Shown piece after piece: positions 17,069-27,000 of a stretch of 64,000 nucleotides of DNA. Under the pieces are notes generated by a model, which saw only the letters and a list, made by a program, of their open reading frames with translations, was not told the origin of the DNA and searched no databases. Made by a program: the position numbers and the translations under genes. Position 1 is the stretch's first letter. Each line of letters begins with the position of its first letter. Origin of the DNA: an uncultured Bacteroidota bacterium (lineage in GTDB: Bacteria; Bacteroidota; Bacteroidia; UKL13-3). The stretch is from assembly GCA_903850915.1 (NCBI GenBank), contig CAINMV010000031.1:1-64000 (forward strand), in the 5' to 3' direction.

Positions 17069-18588
17069 TTGCTTTTTGCTTCCATTCGCATCTGAGGGAA
17101 CAGCAGCACATCTTGAATAGAATGCTGGTTGGTCATAATCATCGTTAATCTATCAATACCAATACCAATGCCACTTGTAGGTGGCATACCGTATTCTAGC
17201 GCTCTTAGAAAATCGTAATCAATAAACATCGCTTCATCGTCGCCACGCTCCATTAATGCCACTTGTTCTTCAAAGCGTTTACGCTGATCTATTGGATCGT
17301 TTAATTCGCTGTAGGCATTGGCTAATTCCTTGCCATTAACGATTAATTCGAAGCGCTCCACCAAACCGGGCTTGCTACGATGTTTTTTGGTGAGCGGGCT
17401 CATCTCCTCTGGATAGTCGATTATAAAAGTAGGCTGATTGTAAGTTGCTTCGCATTTTCCCCCAAAAATCTCATCTACCATTTTACCTTTACCCATAGAG
17501 GCGTCAGCATGTATTTCAAGCTGCTTGCAGGTTTCACGCAGTTGCGCTTCATCCATTGCAGAGATGTCGATGCCTGTATGCTCTAAAATCGCATCATACA
17601 TACTTATTCTTTTGAATGGCGCTTTAAAGTCAATCGTTTTATCACCCATGGTGACCACCGTTGTACCATGCAATTCGAGTGCTATTCGCTCTAGTAACTT
17701 CTCTGTTTGCTCCATCATCCAAAAATAATCCTTGTATGCGGCATACATTTCCATCACTGTAAATTCAGGATTGTGTGTGCGATCCATCCCTTCATTTCTG
17801 AAGTCTTTGGCAAACTCATAAACTCCATCAAAGCCACCTACAATTAACCTTTTAAGATAGAGCTCATTGGCAATTCTTAGATAAAGTGGCATATCTAATG
17901 CATTATGATGGGTGGTAAAAGGGCGCGCTGCTGCACCACCCGGAATGGGTTGCAAAATAGGTGTATCCACCTCGAGCATTCCCAGTTCGTTGTAGAAATT
18001 GCGAATGATTTGAACAATACGCGTTCTACTTTTAAAAACTTCTCGTACTTCCGGATTGATAATTAAATCGGCATACCGTTGACGGTATCTAAATTCCGGA
18101 TCGGTGACTGCATCAAAGGTCTCGCCTTCTTTCTCCTTCACTATGGGCAATGGCTTCAAGGCTTTTGAAAGCAACGTAACTTCCGTTGAATGTACCGAAG
18201 TTTCTCCTGTTTTTGTAATAAATCCATATCCTTTAATACCAATAATATCACCAATATCGAGTAACTTCTTAAACACCACGTCATAGAAAGTTTTGTCTTC
18301 TCCTGGGCATATATCATCGCGACGAATATATACCTGAATCTTACCAAACGCATCTTGTAAAACAACAAAAGCCGCCTTCCCCATATCACGAACACTCATT
18401 ATACGACCCGCAATACAAATATCATTAAACTGATCTGCGTTCTCGAGATTGAAATTCCTTTTTATATACGCCGAATAATGCGAAACGGGATAAAGAGGTG
18501 CTGGATAGGCATTAATCCCTAAGTTTTCGATTTCTTGAAGTTTTTGACGACGTATTATTTCTTGTTCGCTCAATTCTGAATAGCTCAT
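17065..18588 (-). CDS. lysS: Lysyl-tRNA synthetase (class II)
   Basis: It charges tRNA-Lys. The N-terminal OB-fold anticodon-binding domain covers about 60-180. The class II motifs follow: motif 2 around FRNEGMDRTHNPEFTVMEMY and motif 3 PPTSGIGIGIDRLTM. The start at 18588 (MSYSELSEQE) gives 507 residues, the normal length; an upstream in-frame extension of 52 residues does not resemble the family. The stop codon overlaps that of convergent gldE, so there is no room for a terminator between them. Confidence 0.95.
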   Translation of the reverse strand: MSYSELSEQEIIRRQKLQEIENLGINAYPAPLYPVSHYSAYIKRNFNLENADQFNDICIAGRIMSVRDMGKAAFVVLQDAFGKIQVYIRRDDICPGEDKTFYDVVFKKLLDIGDIIGIKGYGFITKTGETSVHSTEVTLLSKALKPLPIVKEKEGETFDAVTDPEFRYRQRYADLIINPEVREVFKSRTRIVQIIRNFYNELGMLEVDTPILQPIPGGAAARPFTTHHNALDMPLYLRIANELYLKRLIVGGFDGVYEFAKDFRNEGMDRTHNPEFTVMEMYAAYKDYFWMMEQTEKLLERIALELHGTTVVTMGDKTIDFKAPFKRISMYDAILEHTGIDISAMDEAQLRETCKQLEIHADASMGKGKMVDEIFGGKCEATYNQPTFIIDYPEEMSPLTKKHRSKPGLVERFELIVNGKELANAYSELNDPIDQRKRFEEQVALMERGDDEAMFIDYDFLRALEYGMPPTSGIGIGIDRLTMIMTNQHSIQDVLLFPQMRMEAKSN

Positions 18589-19316
18589 GGTTGTATTTTC
18601 TTTTCGGTAAGAACCGCGAAGATAAATGTAAAATAGTGAATGATGAAAAACTATTCCAGGCAATAAACCTACATGAAGTAGATTGGGGTTATACCGAATT
18701 TGATGTTCTGGTATTTTTAAAATATCGACAGACACTGTTATCACTAATTTGATGAAGTATGTCAGATGTTATGAATCCATTTGCTTCATAAAATTAACAG
18801 GAAATTCAATTAATGTTTTAAAACTCCTATAATTCATTTACTACCCTTAATAACAAACGAACGTTTACTAGGCTTGGGCGACCCGTTTGTAATATTGTGA
18901 TTTGATGATGCATTTAGCCCGCTAGCTTTTCTTTTGCTGCTTATGGTAGCATTCGCCAAAGCTCCTTAGGTGTGTTCTGTTTCTAGCGATGTTCGTTAGT
19001 TTGTATTTGGCTCCAGCGGAGAGACCTGTTTCTAGAATTGCAATTTGATAATGAATTTAACGCCTTAGATGACAACTGTTTACAGCTCATTAAAAGAAGA
19101 ACATCCTAATTTATTGCAAAAGCTTGAAGTTGAATTTGACGGAATGTGTTTATTCGGTTTTTTTGCCTTTTTAATGGCCATAAGGCAGCTACTATAAGGT
19201 TAAAGACAAAGAATAGCCTATTTTCTGGAAGTCTTAAACACTAGTTTAATTTCTAAGTGATTTACTTCAGAGCTTCAAATGCTGAATTTTACGAGGTATG
19301 GTGCAATTGCATTTTT
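18589..19316. other. Long intergenic region with decayed sequence
   Basis: About 730 bp without a credible gene. The left part (18589-18740) should hold the lysS promoter; a weak leftward TATCTTCG lies near 18618-18625. The middle contains diverged direct repeats. The right part (19060-19260) contains short protein-like stretches in broken frames, which suggests remains of a lost gene, but I cannot name it. Confidence 0.5.
18873..19062. repeat. Diverged direct repeats in the lysS-GT2 spacer
   Basis: A block beginning GCGACCCGTTTGTAATATTG (from about 18878) is echoed by GAGACCTGTTTCTAGAATTG (from about 19021). Both are followed by a similar GATTTGATGATG / AATTTGATAATG and by GCATTTAGC / GAATTTAAC. 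A partial third copy (CTGTTTCTAGCGATG) starts near 18980. The spacing of the two best copies is about 143 bp. Together they look like degenerate members of an intergenic repeat family. Confidence 0.5.
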
Positions 19317-20261
19317 TTATGCGATTGTTTCGGCTCGCTTCACCTCGTCGACAACAAAATTTGGTCGTCCTCGAGCTGCATCGAGTGCCCTCCAAACATA
19401 CTCTCCAATAATACCCAATGCCATCATCTGAAACGCGGAAACAAAAAGAAAAGTGACCATCATCGCACTCCATCCTTCCACAGAGATATCGCCACGTATC
19501 CGAGAAATGATAATAATAATACCATAAATAAGTGCGATGCTCCCCAGCGTTAAGCCAACCAACGATATCATACGAATGGGGGCAAAAGAAAAGGCTACAA
19601 AAGAGTCGATAAACAGTTTTACTTTTTTCTTCAATGTCCAACGCGACTTTCCTAGCTCTCGCTTTCGTCGGGTGTATGGGATATTTACAAAATCATAGTC
19701 TAGCCAGGATAGTAGGTAAATCTGATTGGTATTTCGTTCGTTTATCTTGAGTACATCCTCTTTAAGTTGCCGATCAAAAAGCACCAAATCAAATCCACCC
19801 GGAGGTACATTTTTAAGTGCGTATTTTTTGATTAAACGATGGTAAGTGTTTGAAAATAATTTCTGTGTAAAGCCTTCCTCTCTATTTTCTCTGTTTGCCA
19901 CTACAAACTTTATGCCTTTAAGCCAATAATCATACATTTTTGGTATCAATTCTGGAGGATCTTGCAAATCGGCTGCAAGTATTACATTGCAATCACCTGT
20001 GGCATAGTGCATCCCAGCAAGTATGGCATTATAAGAGCCCACATTACCGGCAAGCTTAACCAAGGTTACCTTGGACGGAAATTGTGTTTTAAACTTCATC
20101 AATTCTTTATACGTTCTATCCTTGCTTCCATCATCGACCATGACGTATTCAAAGCTCGTATCAACATCAAAGTGCTTTTCGTTCGCAATTAGTTCAGAGG
20201 TAGTTGAAGAGATATTCTCCTCATTAAAATAACACGGTATAATAACGGATATTTTTGGCAT
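19317..20261 (-). CDS. Family 2 glycosyltransferase with two C-terminal membrane helices (GtrB/DPM-like)
   Basis: The 314-residue protein starts MPKISVIIPCYFNEENI. It has the GT-A motifs VDDGSKDRT (UDP/GDP binding) and AADLQDPPEL (metal binding), and ends in two hydrophobic helices around 225-290. Enzymes of this shape transfer a hexose to undecaprenyl phosphate on the cytoplasmic face; the product feeds membrane GT39-type enzymes such as the one at 4508-5971. The start at 20261 is preferred over an upstream one that overlaps the promoter. Confidence 0.88.
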   Translation of the reverse strand: MPKISVIIPCYFNEENISSTTSELIANEKHFDVDTSFEYVMVDDGSKDRTYKELMKFKTQFPSKVTLVKLAGNVGSYNAILAGMHYATGDCNVILAADLQDPPELIPKMYDYWLKGIKFVVANRENREEGFTQKLFSNTYHRLIKKYALKNVPPGGFDLVLFDRQLKEDVLKINERNTNQIYLLSWLDYDFVNIPYTRRKRELGKSRWTLKKKVKLFIDSFVAFSFAPIRMISLVGLTLGSIALIYGIIIIISRIRGDISVEGWSAMMVTFLFVSAFQMMALGIIGEYVWRALDAARGRPNFVVDEVKRAETIA

Positions 20262-20275
20262 GGATATATATTTCA

Positions 20276-20283
20276 CAAAGATA
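20276..20283 (-). promoter_or_regulatory. -7 promoter box of the GT2 gene
   Basis: TATCTTTG read leftward, 15 bases before the ATG and just downstream of a terminator, so it gives the gene a separate transcript. Confidence 0.5.
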
Positions 20284-20309
20284 ATTTCTGAATGCATTAA
20301 AATAAAATT

Positions 20310-20347
20310 AAAAAGCCACCCTCCCGAAAATGGAAGGATGGCTTTTT
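20310..20347 (-). terminator. Terminator of the sprF-sprF-gldJ transcript
   Basis: AAAAAGCCA and TGGCTTTTT frame a hairpin with an imperfect inner stem (CCCTCC against GGAAGGA). The T-run lies on the correct side for leftward transcription, 16 bases after the gldJ stop. Confidence 0.75.
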
Positions 20348-20362
20348 AATCTATTGAAAGGA

Positions 20363-21832
20363 TTAATATCCGTTACCTTTTTTCTTGCTTTGGTTGTTTC
20401 CTTTTGCTCCTCCCAAACGCTCCATTGCACAGCGGAAACCAAGTGTGCTTAAATCTTGAGTTTCTTCTAGGAATCGGCGTGTGCCTGGTGTTAACCAATA
20501 TGCACGATCGTTCCAAGAACCACCTTTATACACGCGGGCTTTATTGTTGATTAAAGTAGCTGTGCCGTAATCATATTTTTGTTCATCTTGTTGATAGCTT
20601 TCTTCATCTTGATATCCGATGTTATCTGCTTTTTTGTAGTTGTGACGATTTGCATTTTCTTCTGGGGTAACATCACGATATTTAATTCTACCTAACGAAT
20701 CCTTTTCCATTACATAACCATCAGGATCAAGTTGTTTTGTTTTATACACATTACCACGGAAGGCACGGAAGTCATTCATATCTTCACCTGAAAGGGGGCG
20801 ATAAACGTCCATTACCCATTCGCTCACATTACCTGCCATGTTATACAACCCAAAATCGTTTGGATAATTTGATTTAACGGGAGTAGTAATGAATCCGTTG
20901 TCATTTAATTTGCTAGCGATACCAGCATTATCTCCTCTTCCCCTTTTGAAGTTGGCCATAATTTCGCCTCGTTTTTTCTCTGGTCCTTCAGCTCTAACTG
21001 TTAAACCATTCCAAGGATAGACTTTACGTGTATTGATATTTTCTTCACCTTTATTCGCATTCCCATTAAAAGCTGATGCAGCATATTCCCACTCTGCTTC
21101 TGTAGGCAGTCGGTAATCTGGTAAAAATATACCATCCTCAATTCTAACTCGACGTGTACCTGCGCCATGGGGATCTAAGTCTTTCAATTGTCCTTTCTCG
21201 CGAATTGCACCTTCATATTGGCCTTGTAGGTAAGCTTCAGTATTAAAGTTACCTTCATTTTGTTGATCTGGATCTGGTTTCAAGATGCCTTCACGAATTA
21301 AAATCATCTCATTTACACGGTCGGTGCGCCAATCACAAAAACGACTTGCTTGCACCCATGTTACACCCACTACTGGATAATCTTGATATGAAGGGTGACG
21401 TAAATAATTATTTACGTATGGCTCATTGTATGCTAATTTGCTTCTCCAAGCTAATGAATCGGGCAAAGCTGCATTATAAACTGCTGGATTATCGCCTCCA
21501 AAAACACGAGATAACCAATATAGATATTCTAAATATTGATAGTTTGAAACTTCGGCTTCATCCATATAGAAACTAGGAACTGTAACACGACGTTCTGCAT
21601 TATTATTATCGTACAATACATCCTGCTCTTGTGAACCCATGGTGAAAGTTCCTCCTGGGATAAGAATAAGATTCGGACCAGTTTCCTGACCTTTGTAGTT
21701 ATACCTTTGAAAACCACCCCACTTTGGGTCGTTTAATTTCCAACCGGTGGTGGCTGATTTTGGTTTCTTACATGAAGATGATAACAAAGCTAAGGCTATC
21801 ACTCCCAAAAGACAAAATTTAAATCCTTTCAT
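20363..21832 (-). CDS. gldJ: Gliding motility/T9SS lipoprotein GldJ (sulfatase-modifying-factor fold)
   Basis: The 489-residue protein has a lipoprotein signal (LLSSSC, Cys at about 21) and a formylglycine-generating-enzyme-like domain. Marks of that domain are LILIPGGTFTMGSQ, VTVPSFYMDEAEVSNYQYLEYL, YRLPTEAEWEYAA and, near the end, RVYKGGSWNDRAYWLTPGTRRF. The segment TGWKLNDPKWGGFQ followed by QETGPN is typical of GldJ rather than GldK. Adjacency to porU and porV matches the arrangement known in Flavobacterium johnsoniae. The protein is a periplasmic outer-membrane lipoprotein needed for gliding and type IX secretion in relatives; it is not an enzyme there. Confidence 0.85.
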   Translation of the reverse strand: MKGFKFCLLGVIALALLSSSCKKPKSATTGWKLNDPKWGGFQRYNYKGQETGPNLILIPGGTFTMGSQEQDVLYDNNNAERRVTVPSFYMDEAEVSNYQYLEYLYWLSRVFGGDNPAVYNAALPDSLAWRSKLAYNEPYVNNYLRHPSYQDYPVVGVTWVQASRFCDWRTDRVNEMILIREGILKPDPDQQNEGNFNTEAYLQGQYEGAIREKGQLKDLDPHGAGTRRVRIEDGIFLPDYRLPTEAEWEYAASAFNGNANKGEENINTRKVYPWNGLTVRAEGPEKKRGEIMANFKRGRGDNAGIASKLNDNGFITTPVKSNYPNDFGLYNMAGNVSEWVMDVYRPLSGEDMNDFRAFRGNVYKTKQLDPDGYVMEKDSLGRIKYRDVTPEENANRHNYKKADNIGYQDEESYQQDEQKYDYGTATLINNKARVYKGGSWNDRAYWLTPGTRRFLEETQDLSTLGFRCAMERLGGAKGNNQSKKKGNGY

Positions 21833-21911
21833 GGTAATTTGAAAACTTATTAATGCTTAAACGGCATTCTACAAATTGTATTGTGCAAGTATAGTTAAAA
21901 AATATATAAAA

Positions 21912-22895
21912 TTAAAATCCAGGGCATTTTAGGGCACGATAGCGAATTCTCTTGGTCCTTTCGTTACAGAATTGATATGTGGCAGTAAGCTCATGGGCGG
22001 TTTTACCAGCACTTCTTAAATTTGAAACAGTGAAATCAGCGCTATATCCGAATTTAAAGTCGCCTTGACGAAAGCCGATTAGAGCGATTAAAGCATCCGA
22101 GTTTGGAGCTGTTTGACGGAACCATAAACCCGCTACCAATGGACCTTTATTTAAATAAAAACCAACATTAACTTGGTTAAATTTACCTTGCGACATAATC
22201 AAAATATTGGGTGAAAATGTAGCATCCGGCTCCTTCTTGTCATCCAATGGAATCACAAGTCCTCCATGTACTGTTAATCGACGTGGCAATGTGGTTCCTG
22301 GACCTGTAGCATCGAAGAATGATTGTGCAGGTTCGGTTAAATTATGACACGCAAAGCCCGCATAAAACTTCTTAGAATATACCAAAAATCCAGCTGCGAA
22401 ATTTGCGGAAGTAACAGCCTTGTCGATGCGTGTTTCGTTGGTTGGATTGACAAATCCTAGTTGTGCAATAATTTGATCACCCCAACGTAATTTATCCCAT
22501 TGTAAAGATTTGTTAAAGAAACCAGCTTGAACCCCAAATCGGAAATTTACACCGCTTTCTGTTTCTAATTCATAGGCATAGGCTGCATTGACGTGGTTTG
22601 CTGTTAATACCCCTTCACCTGCTTTATCATTGGTAAACATGAATCCAAATCCACCCCCAATTTCTCTAGAGCGTTGGTCATAAGAGCCATTGAAAGTAAC
22701 AAACCCTCCTGGCAGTCCATAATATTGCATGCGATAGGCTAATGCGATTCGTCCGCACTCACTACCTGCAAATGCAGGATTGGTATACATCGGATTCGCG
22801 TAAAACTGCGAGAACTCAGGATCCTGAGCCTGCAATTGCGTGGCAGCCAGCGTAAATAATAAAGCTGCTATTGAGAAGCGTAGTTTATTCAACAT
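21912..22895 (-). CDS. PorP/SprF-family type IX secretion outer-membrane protein (copy 1)
   Basis: The 327-residue protein starts with a signal peptide ending at TQLQAQ. The family opening DPEFSQFYANPMYTNPAFAGS follows, then repeated beta-strand patterns of an outer-membrane barrel. The family motif YGLPGGFVTFNGSYDQ and the end SAGKTAHELTATY are clear. Such proteins help export or anchor T9SS substrates. It is a close paralogue of the next gene upstream (22938-23915), 42 bp away, and lies before gldJ. Confidence 0.9.
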   Translation of the reverse strand: MLNKLRFSIAALLFTLAATQLQAQDPEFSQFYANPMYTNPAFAGSECGRIALAYRMQYYGLPGGFVTFNGSYDQRSREIGGGFGFMFTNDKAGEGVLTANHVNAAYAYELETESGVNFRFGVQAGFFNKSLQWDKLRWGDQIIAQLGFVNPTNETRIDKAVTSANFAAGFLVYSKKFYAGFACHNLTEPAQSFFDATGPGTTLPRRLTVHGGLVIPLDDKKEPDATFSPNILIMSQGKFNQVNVGFYLNKGPLVAGLWFRQTAPNSDALIALIGFRQGDFKFGYSADFTVSNLRSAGKTAHELTATYQFCNERTKRIRYRALKCPGF

Positions 22896-22937
22896 TTTAC
22901 AAATATATATTAATAGAATTTAATAAAAAAATGATTT

Positions 22938-23915
22938 TTAAAACCCAAAGGTTGGACTTGGAATAAGACGTTTTTGGCCCTTAGTTCCAACATGGTAAAT
23001 AATGGCAAACTCATGCGCTGCTTTCCCGGCACTCCTTAGTTGAGAAATTATAATATCGAGGCTATATCCAACTTTAAACCGCCCCTTTTGAAACCCAACC
23101 ATACTTATGATGGCATCGGAATTAGGGGTAGTTTGTCGAAAGTAACTCCCTATTGAAAAATGCGCTTTGTGCAATGTCACACCCAAATTTAATTGGTTAA
23201 ATGCATCTTGAAACAGCAATAAAAAATTTGGTGAAAGCGTTGCTGATGTTGTATTTTGTGGATTTATTGTAAACAAAGCACCTCCATGAACGGTGTAGCG
23301 GCAAGGTAAGATTGTTCCGGGCCCGCTTTCGCCAAAAAATGATTGATTGGGTTGAGTGAGATTGTGCACCGCTATTCCAGCATAGAATTTCCTAGAATAT
23401 ACAAGAGCCCCTGCATTGAAATTAGCCAACGTAATCGACCTGTCGACTAGTGTTGTATTCGTTGGCGTTAAAAATCCGAGTTGGGCGATAATATTATCAC
23501 CCCAGCGCAATTGGTTCCATTGCAATGATTTTTGAAGAATGCCGGCCTGTATTCCAAACCTAAAACAAAATTTATCCATTACCTCCTTTTCAAAAGAATA
23601 AGAAGCATACACATGATTTGCTGTTAATACGCCCTCTCCTGCTACATCGTGGGTGTACATAAACCCCAATCCGCCTTTTATCTTTTTTATGTGTTGATCG
23701 TAAGCTATATTCTGAGTAACAAAACCTCCTGGCAACCCATAATATTGCACCCGAGACGCCAATGAGATGCGATTGAATTCACTGCCTGTAAAGGCAGGGT
23801 TGGTGTAAATCGGATTATTGTAAAACTGAGAAAAATCAGGATCTTGAGCGTCCATTGGGACGCTCCAAAATGTTAAAACAAATAAAAAGATTAGCAGGTA
23901 AACGTTTTTTTTCAT
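22938..23915 (-). CDS. PorP/SprF-family type IX secretion outer-membrane protein (copy 2)
   Basis: The 325-residue protein has a signal peptide ending near VPMDAQ and the same opening (DPDFSQFYNNPIYTNPAFTGS). Much of it aligns without gaps with copy 1, including YYGLPGGFVTQN and SAGKAAHEFAIIY, so the pair arose by tandem duplication. It is the first gene of the leftward sprF-sprF-gldJ unit and is divergent from porU. Which substrate each copy serves is unknown. Confidence 0.9.
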   Translation of the reverse strand: MKKNVYLLIFLFVLTFWSVPMDAQDPDFSQFYNNPIYTNPAFTGSEFNRISLASRVQYYGLPGGFVTQNIAYDQHIKKIKGGLGFMYTHDVAGEGVLTANHVYASYSFEKEVMDKFCFRFGIQAGILQKSLQWNQLRWGDNIIAQLGFLTPTNTTLVDRSITLANFNAGALVYSRKFYAGIAVHNLTQPNQSFFGESGPGTILPCRYTVHGGALFTINPQNTTSATLSPNFLLLFQDAFNQLNLGVTLHKAHFSIGSYFRQTTPNSDAIISMVGFQKGRFKVGYSLDIIISQLRSAGKAAHEFAIIYHVGTKGQKRLIPSPTFGF

Positions 23916-24084
23916 GGATTAGGGTTCAATTTTAATAAACTAAATATTTGGGCAACACAGGCAATGTTGTAAAATTAGTGTCATTCTAAAGCTATGGACA
24001 AATAAAAATGAAAAGGTTGCGTTTATACCCAAAATCTTTTTTAATTTTACAAACCTATATATTCTTTTAAATATTCAACTTACG

Positions 24085-27000
24085 ATGACAAAACGACAAT
24101 TTTTGTTCTTTATTTTGTTTTCACTTGTTTTTCAACTTTGCTATAGCCAGAAGTCGACAGTTATTTCAAAACAATTGAACTGGCGATATGAAAGAACTCA
24201 ATTAAAAGAAGGCACGCGGCCAATTTCAATTATTACTTCAGATGAGGCGAGTTTAACGAATCAAGCCTTACCGATTATTTTCTTGCAACAACCAATAAAT
24301 GGGAAAGAGAATATCGTTGCAACGCTAGTAAATGTTAAAACACAAATTGTTGATGCTACATTGCTCGACCCTCAAGTTCAAATGCAACTCACTTCTGCAT
24401 TTTCGATAAAAACCACCACCGCAATACTAAACAAAAAAGCAATTGCAACCTTCGGCATCATTGGACTTAGAATAAACGACAATAAAGAAATTGAGGCATT
24501 ATCTTCCTTCAATTTAGAGATTACATCGACTACTGCGTTAAATAAAACCATCGGCAGCACTCAATTTAAGAGCAGCTCTATTCTTTCGCAAGGCGACATC
24601 CATAAACTTGCCATTGCCAATACTGGATTTTATAAAATCGATTATACCTTCATTAAGAATTTAGGTTATGACATGGCCTCCCTCGACCCCAGAAAAATTC
24701 ATATCTATAGCAAAGGCGGTGGCATGCTACCGAGAGCCAATAGCACCTATAGAGAAGACGACTTACCCGAAAATGAAATTTATGTAAATGGCGAAAATGA
24801 TGGCCATTTCGATGCCGCGGATTACGTTGTGTTTTATGGAACAGCACAAACCGTTTGGCGAAACGCCAGTGGCAAATACACGCATATCAGTAATTACTAT
24901 GACGAGACCACCTATTATTTTCTTCGTGTAGATGCTAATCCCGGTTTGCGCGTGGCATTCAAAGCAGACCCGACGGGCTTGCCAAATAAAAGTGTAACTA
25001 GCGGAGATGCCTATTTTGTGCATGAACTAAACAAAGTAAATGACTATCAAAGTGGCGCAGAATTACTTGGTGAATCCTTTGGAAAAAACACCACACAAAA
25101 TTTCAGCTTTAACATTCCCGACCTCGACATTACCCAAGACGTTCAATTCCGTTCGATCGAGGTAGCGCACTCTGTTGCGTCGAACACCTATTTCAGCATT
25201 TCGAACAATGGGTTTCCTATCATCACACGTCTATGCAACAGCATCGAAGAGTCTTTCGACAAACCTTATTATTCTGAAAACGACACGAAAGAAGCCAACT
25301 TTAAAGTAAATAGTGGGAATTTCAATATCACCTATACCTTTAATAAAAACGGCAATAACGATGCCAGAGGCTGGCTCGATTTTTTCGAGATTGTGGCGCG
25401 TAAAAACTTATCCCTAACTGGCGGTCAGCAGTCCTTCCGCGACATTAAAAGTGTAGGTGTAGGTAACATAGTAAAGTTCATAGTAAATACAGCCCAAAAT
25501 CCAAACATTTGGGATGTCACCAATCCAATTCACCCTTCACAAGTGCATACCAATTTCACTGGCTCAAGTTCTGAATTTATTGGCGCTGCCGACTCCCTTC
25601 GTGAGTATGCAGCATTTATCGATGCCCCAAATAATTTCTTCATCCCAGTTAGCAAAGGAAAGGTAACCAATCAAAATTTGCATGCCACCCCTTTCTTCGA
25701 TCTACTTATTGTCGCCTATCCCGATTTCCTTTCCGAGGCTAACCGCCTTGCCAATCATAGACGAACTCATGATGGCCTGCGTGTTTTTGTAACCACACCT
25801 CAACAAATTTACAATGAATTTAGTGGAGGAGCTCAGGATATTACAGCCATTCGTGAATTTCTGCGCATGATGTACAATAAAGCCAACTCGCCTGCCGACG
25901 AGCCGAAGTACTTGTTGCTCTTTGGTGATGCTTCATTTAACTACAAAGAAGATCGTGTTTTTGTGGAAGCCGACAACCGATATTACAACAACACCAATTA
26001 TGTTCCCACCTTCGAATCCGACAACTACTACGATACTGATTCCTATGCTAGCGACGATTATTTTGGGCTGCTTGATGACGATGAAGGACTATGGCTTCCA
26101 GGCAGCTTCGAGGCCATGGATATTGGAATTGGCCGACTACCTGTAGGCACCTTAGAGCAAGCGTCACAGATGGTAGATAAAATTTTACGTTATGAAAGTC
26201 CTGAAGCACTTGGTGATTGGCGAAATTCCTTAATGTTCATTGCAGACGACCAAGATTACAACAGCCATTTAAAAGAATCGGAGATTGTTTCTAACATTGT
26301 TTCTAACGATCATAAAGAATTCAATATCAATAAAATTTATATTGATGCCTATAAGCAAATTTCATTAGGAAGTGGATACAGCTTTCCGGATGCCACTGAT
26401 GCCGTAAATCGTGGAATGCAAAAGGGGAATTTAATTTTTAATTATACTGGTCATGGAAGCAGCATTCAGCTTGCTCATGAAAGTTTACTTACTGCCAGTC
26501 GCGATATCGTGAATTGGAAAAACAAATACCAGATGCCCTTGTTTTTTACAGCCACTTGTGAATTTACCGAGTTTGACCACATTGCCAAAGTTAGCGCAGG
26601 CGAAGATGTAATTTTGAATCCAAATGGAGGTGGCATTGCCTTGCTTACCACTACCCGTGTAGCTTACAGCAATGTAAACTCAGATTTAAACATTAATTTC
26701 AACAGTAAAAATGCCTGTGAGAAAAGCGCATTAGGAGGAAGCTGTATAGGTGACATTATGAAACTCACAAAAAACAAAAATGGCGTTAATTCAAATCCTT
26801 CAGCGAAACATTTTATATTACTTGGAGATCCAAGCATGCGACTTGCAGTTCCAAAATACATTGTAAACACTTCTAAAATTAATGGCCATGCAATAAGCAT
26901 CGCTTACGATACATTACGTGCATTGCAAAAAGTAACCATCGAAGGCTATGTTTCCAATTTAACTGGCGATACTCTTACACAATTTAATGGTGAAGTTTCT

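Noticed and set aside
18589-19316. tRNA or small RNA gene in the spacer
   Set aside because: No cloverleaf or conserved tRNA arm sequence was found by eye; the repeats have no clear stable fold.
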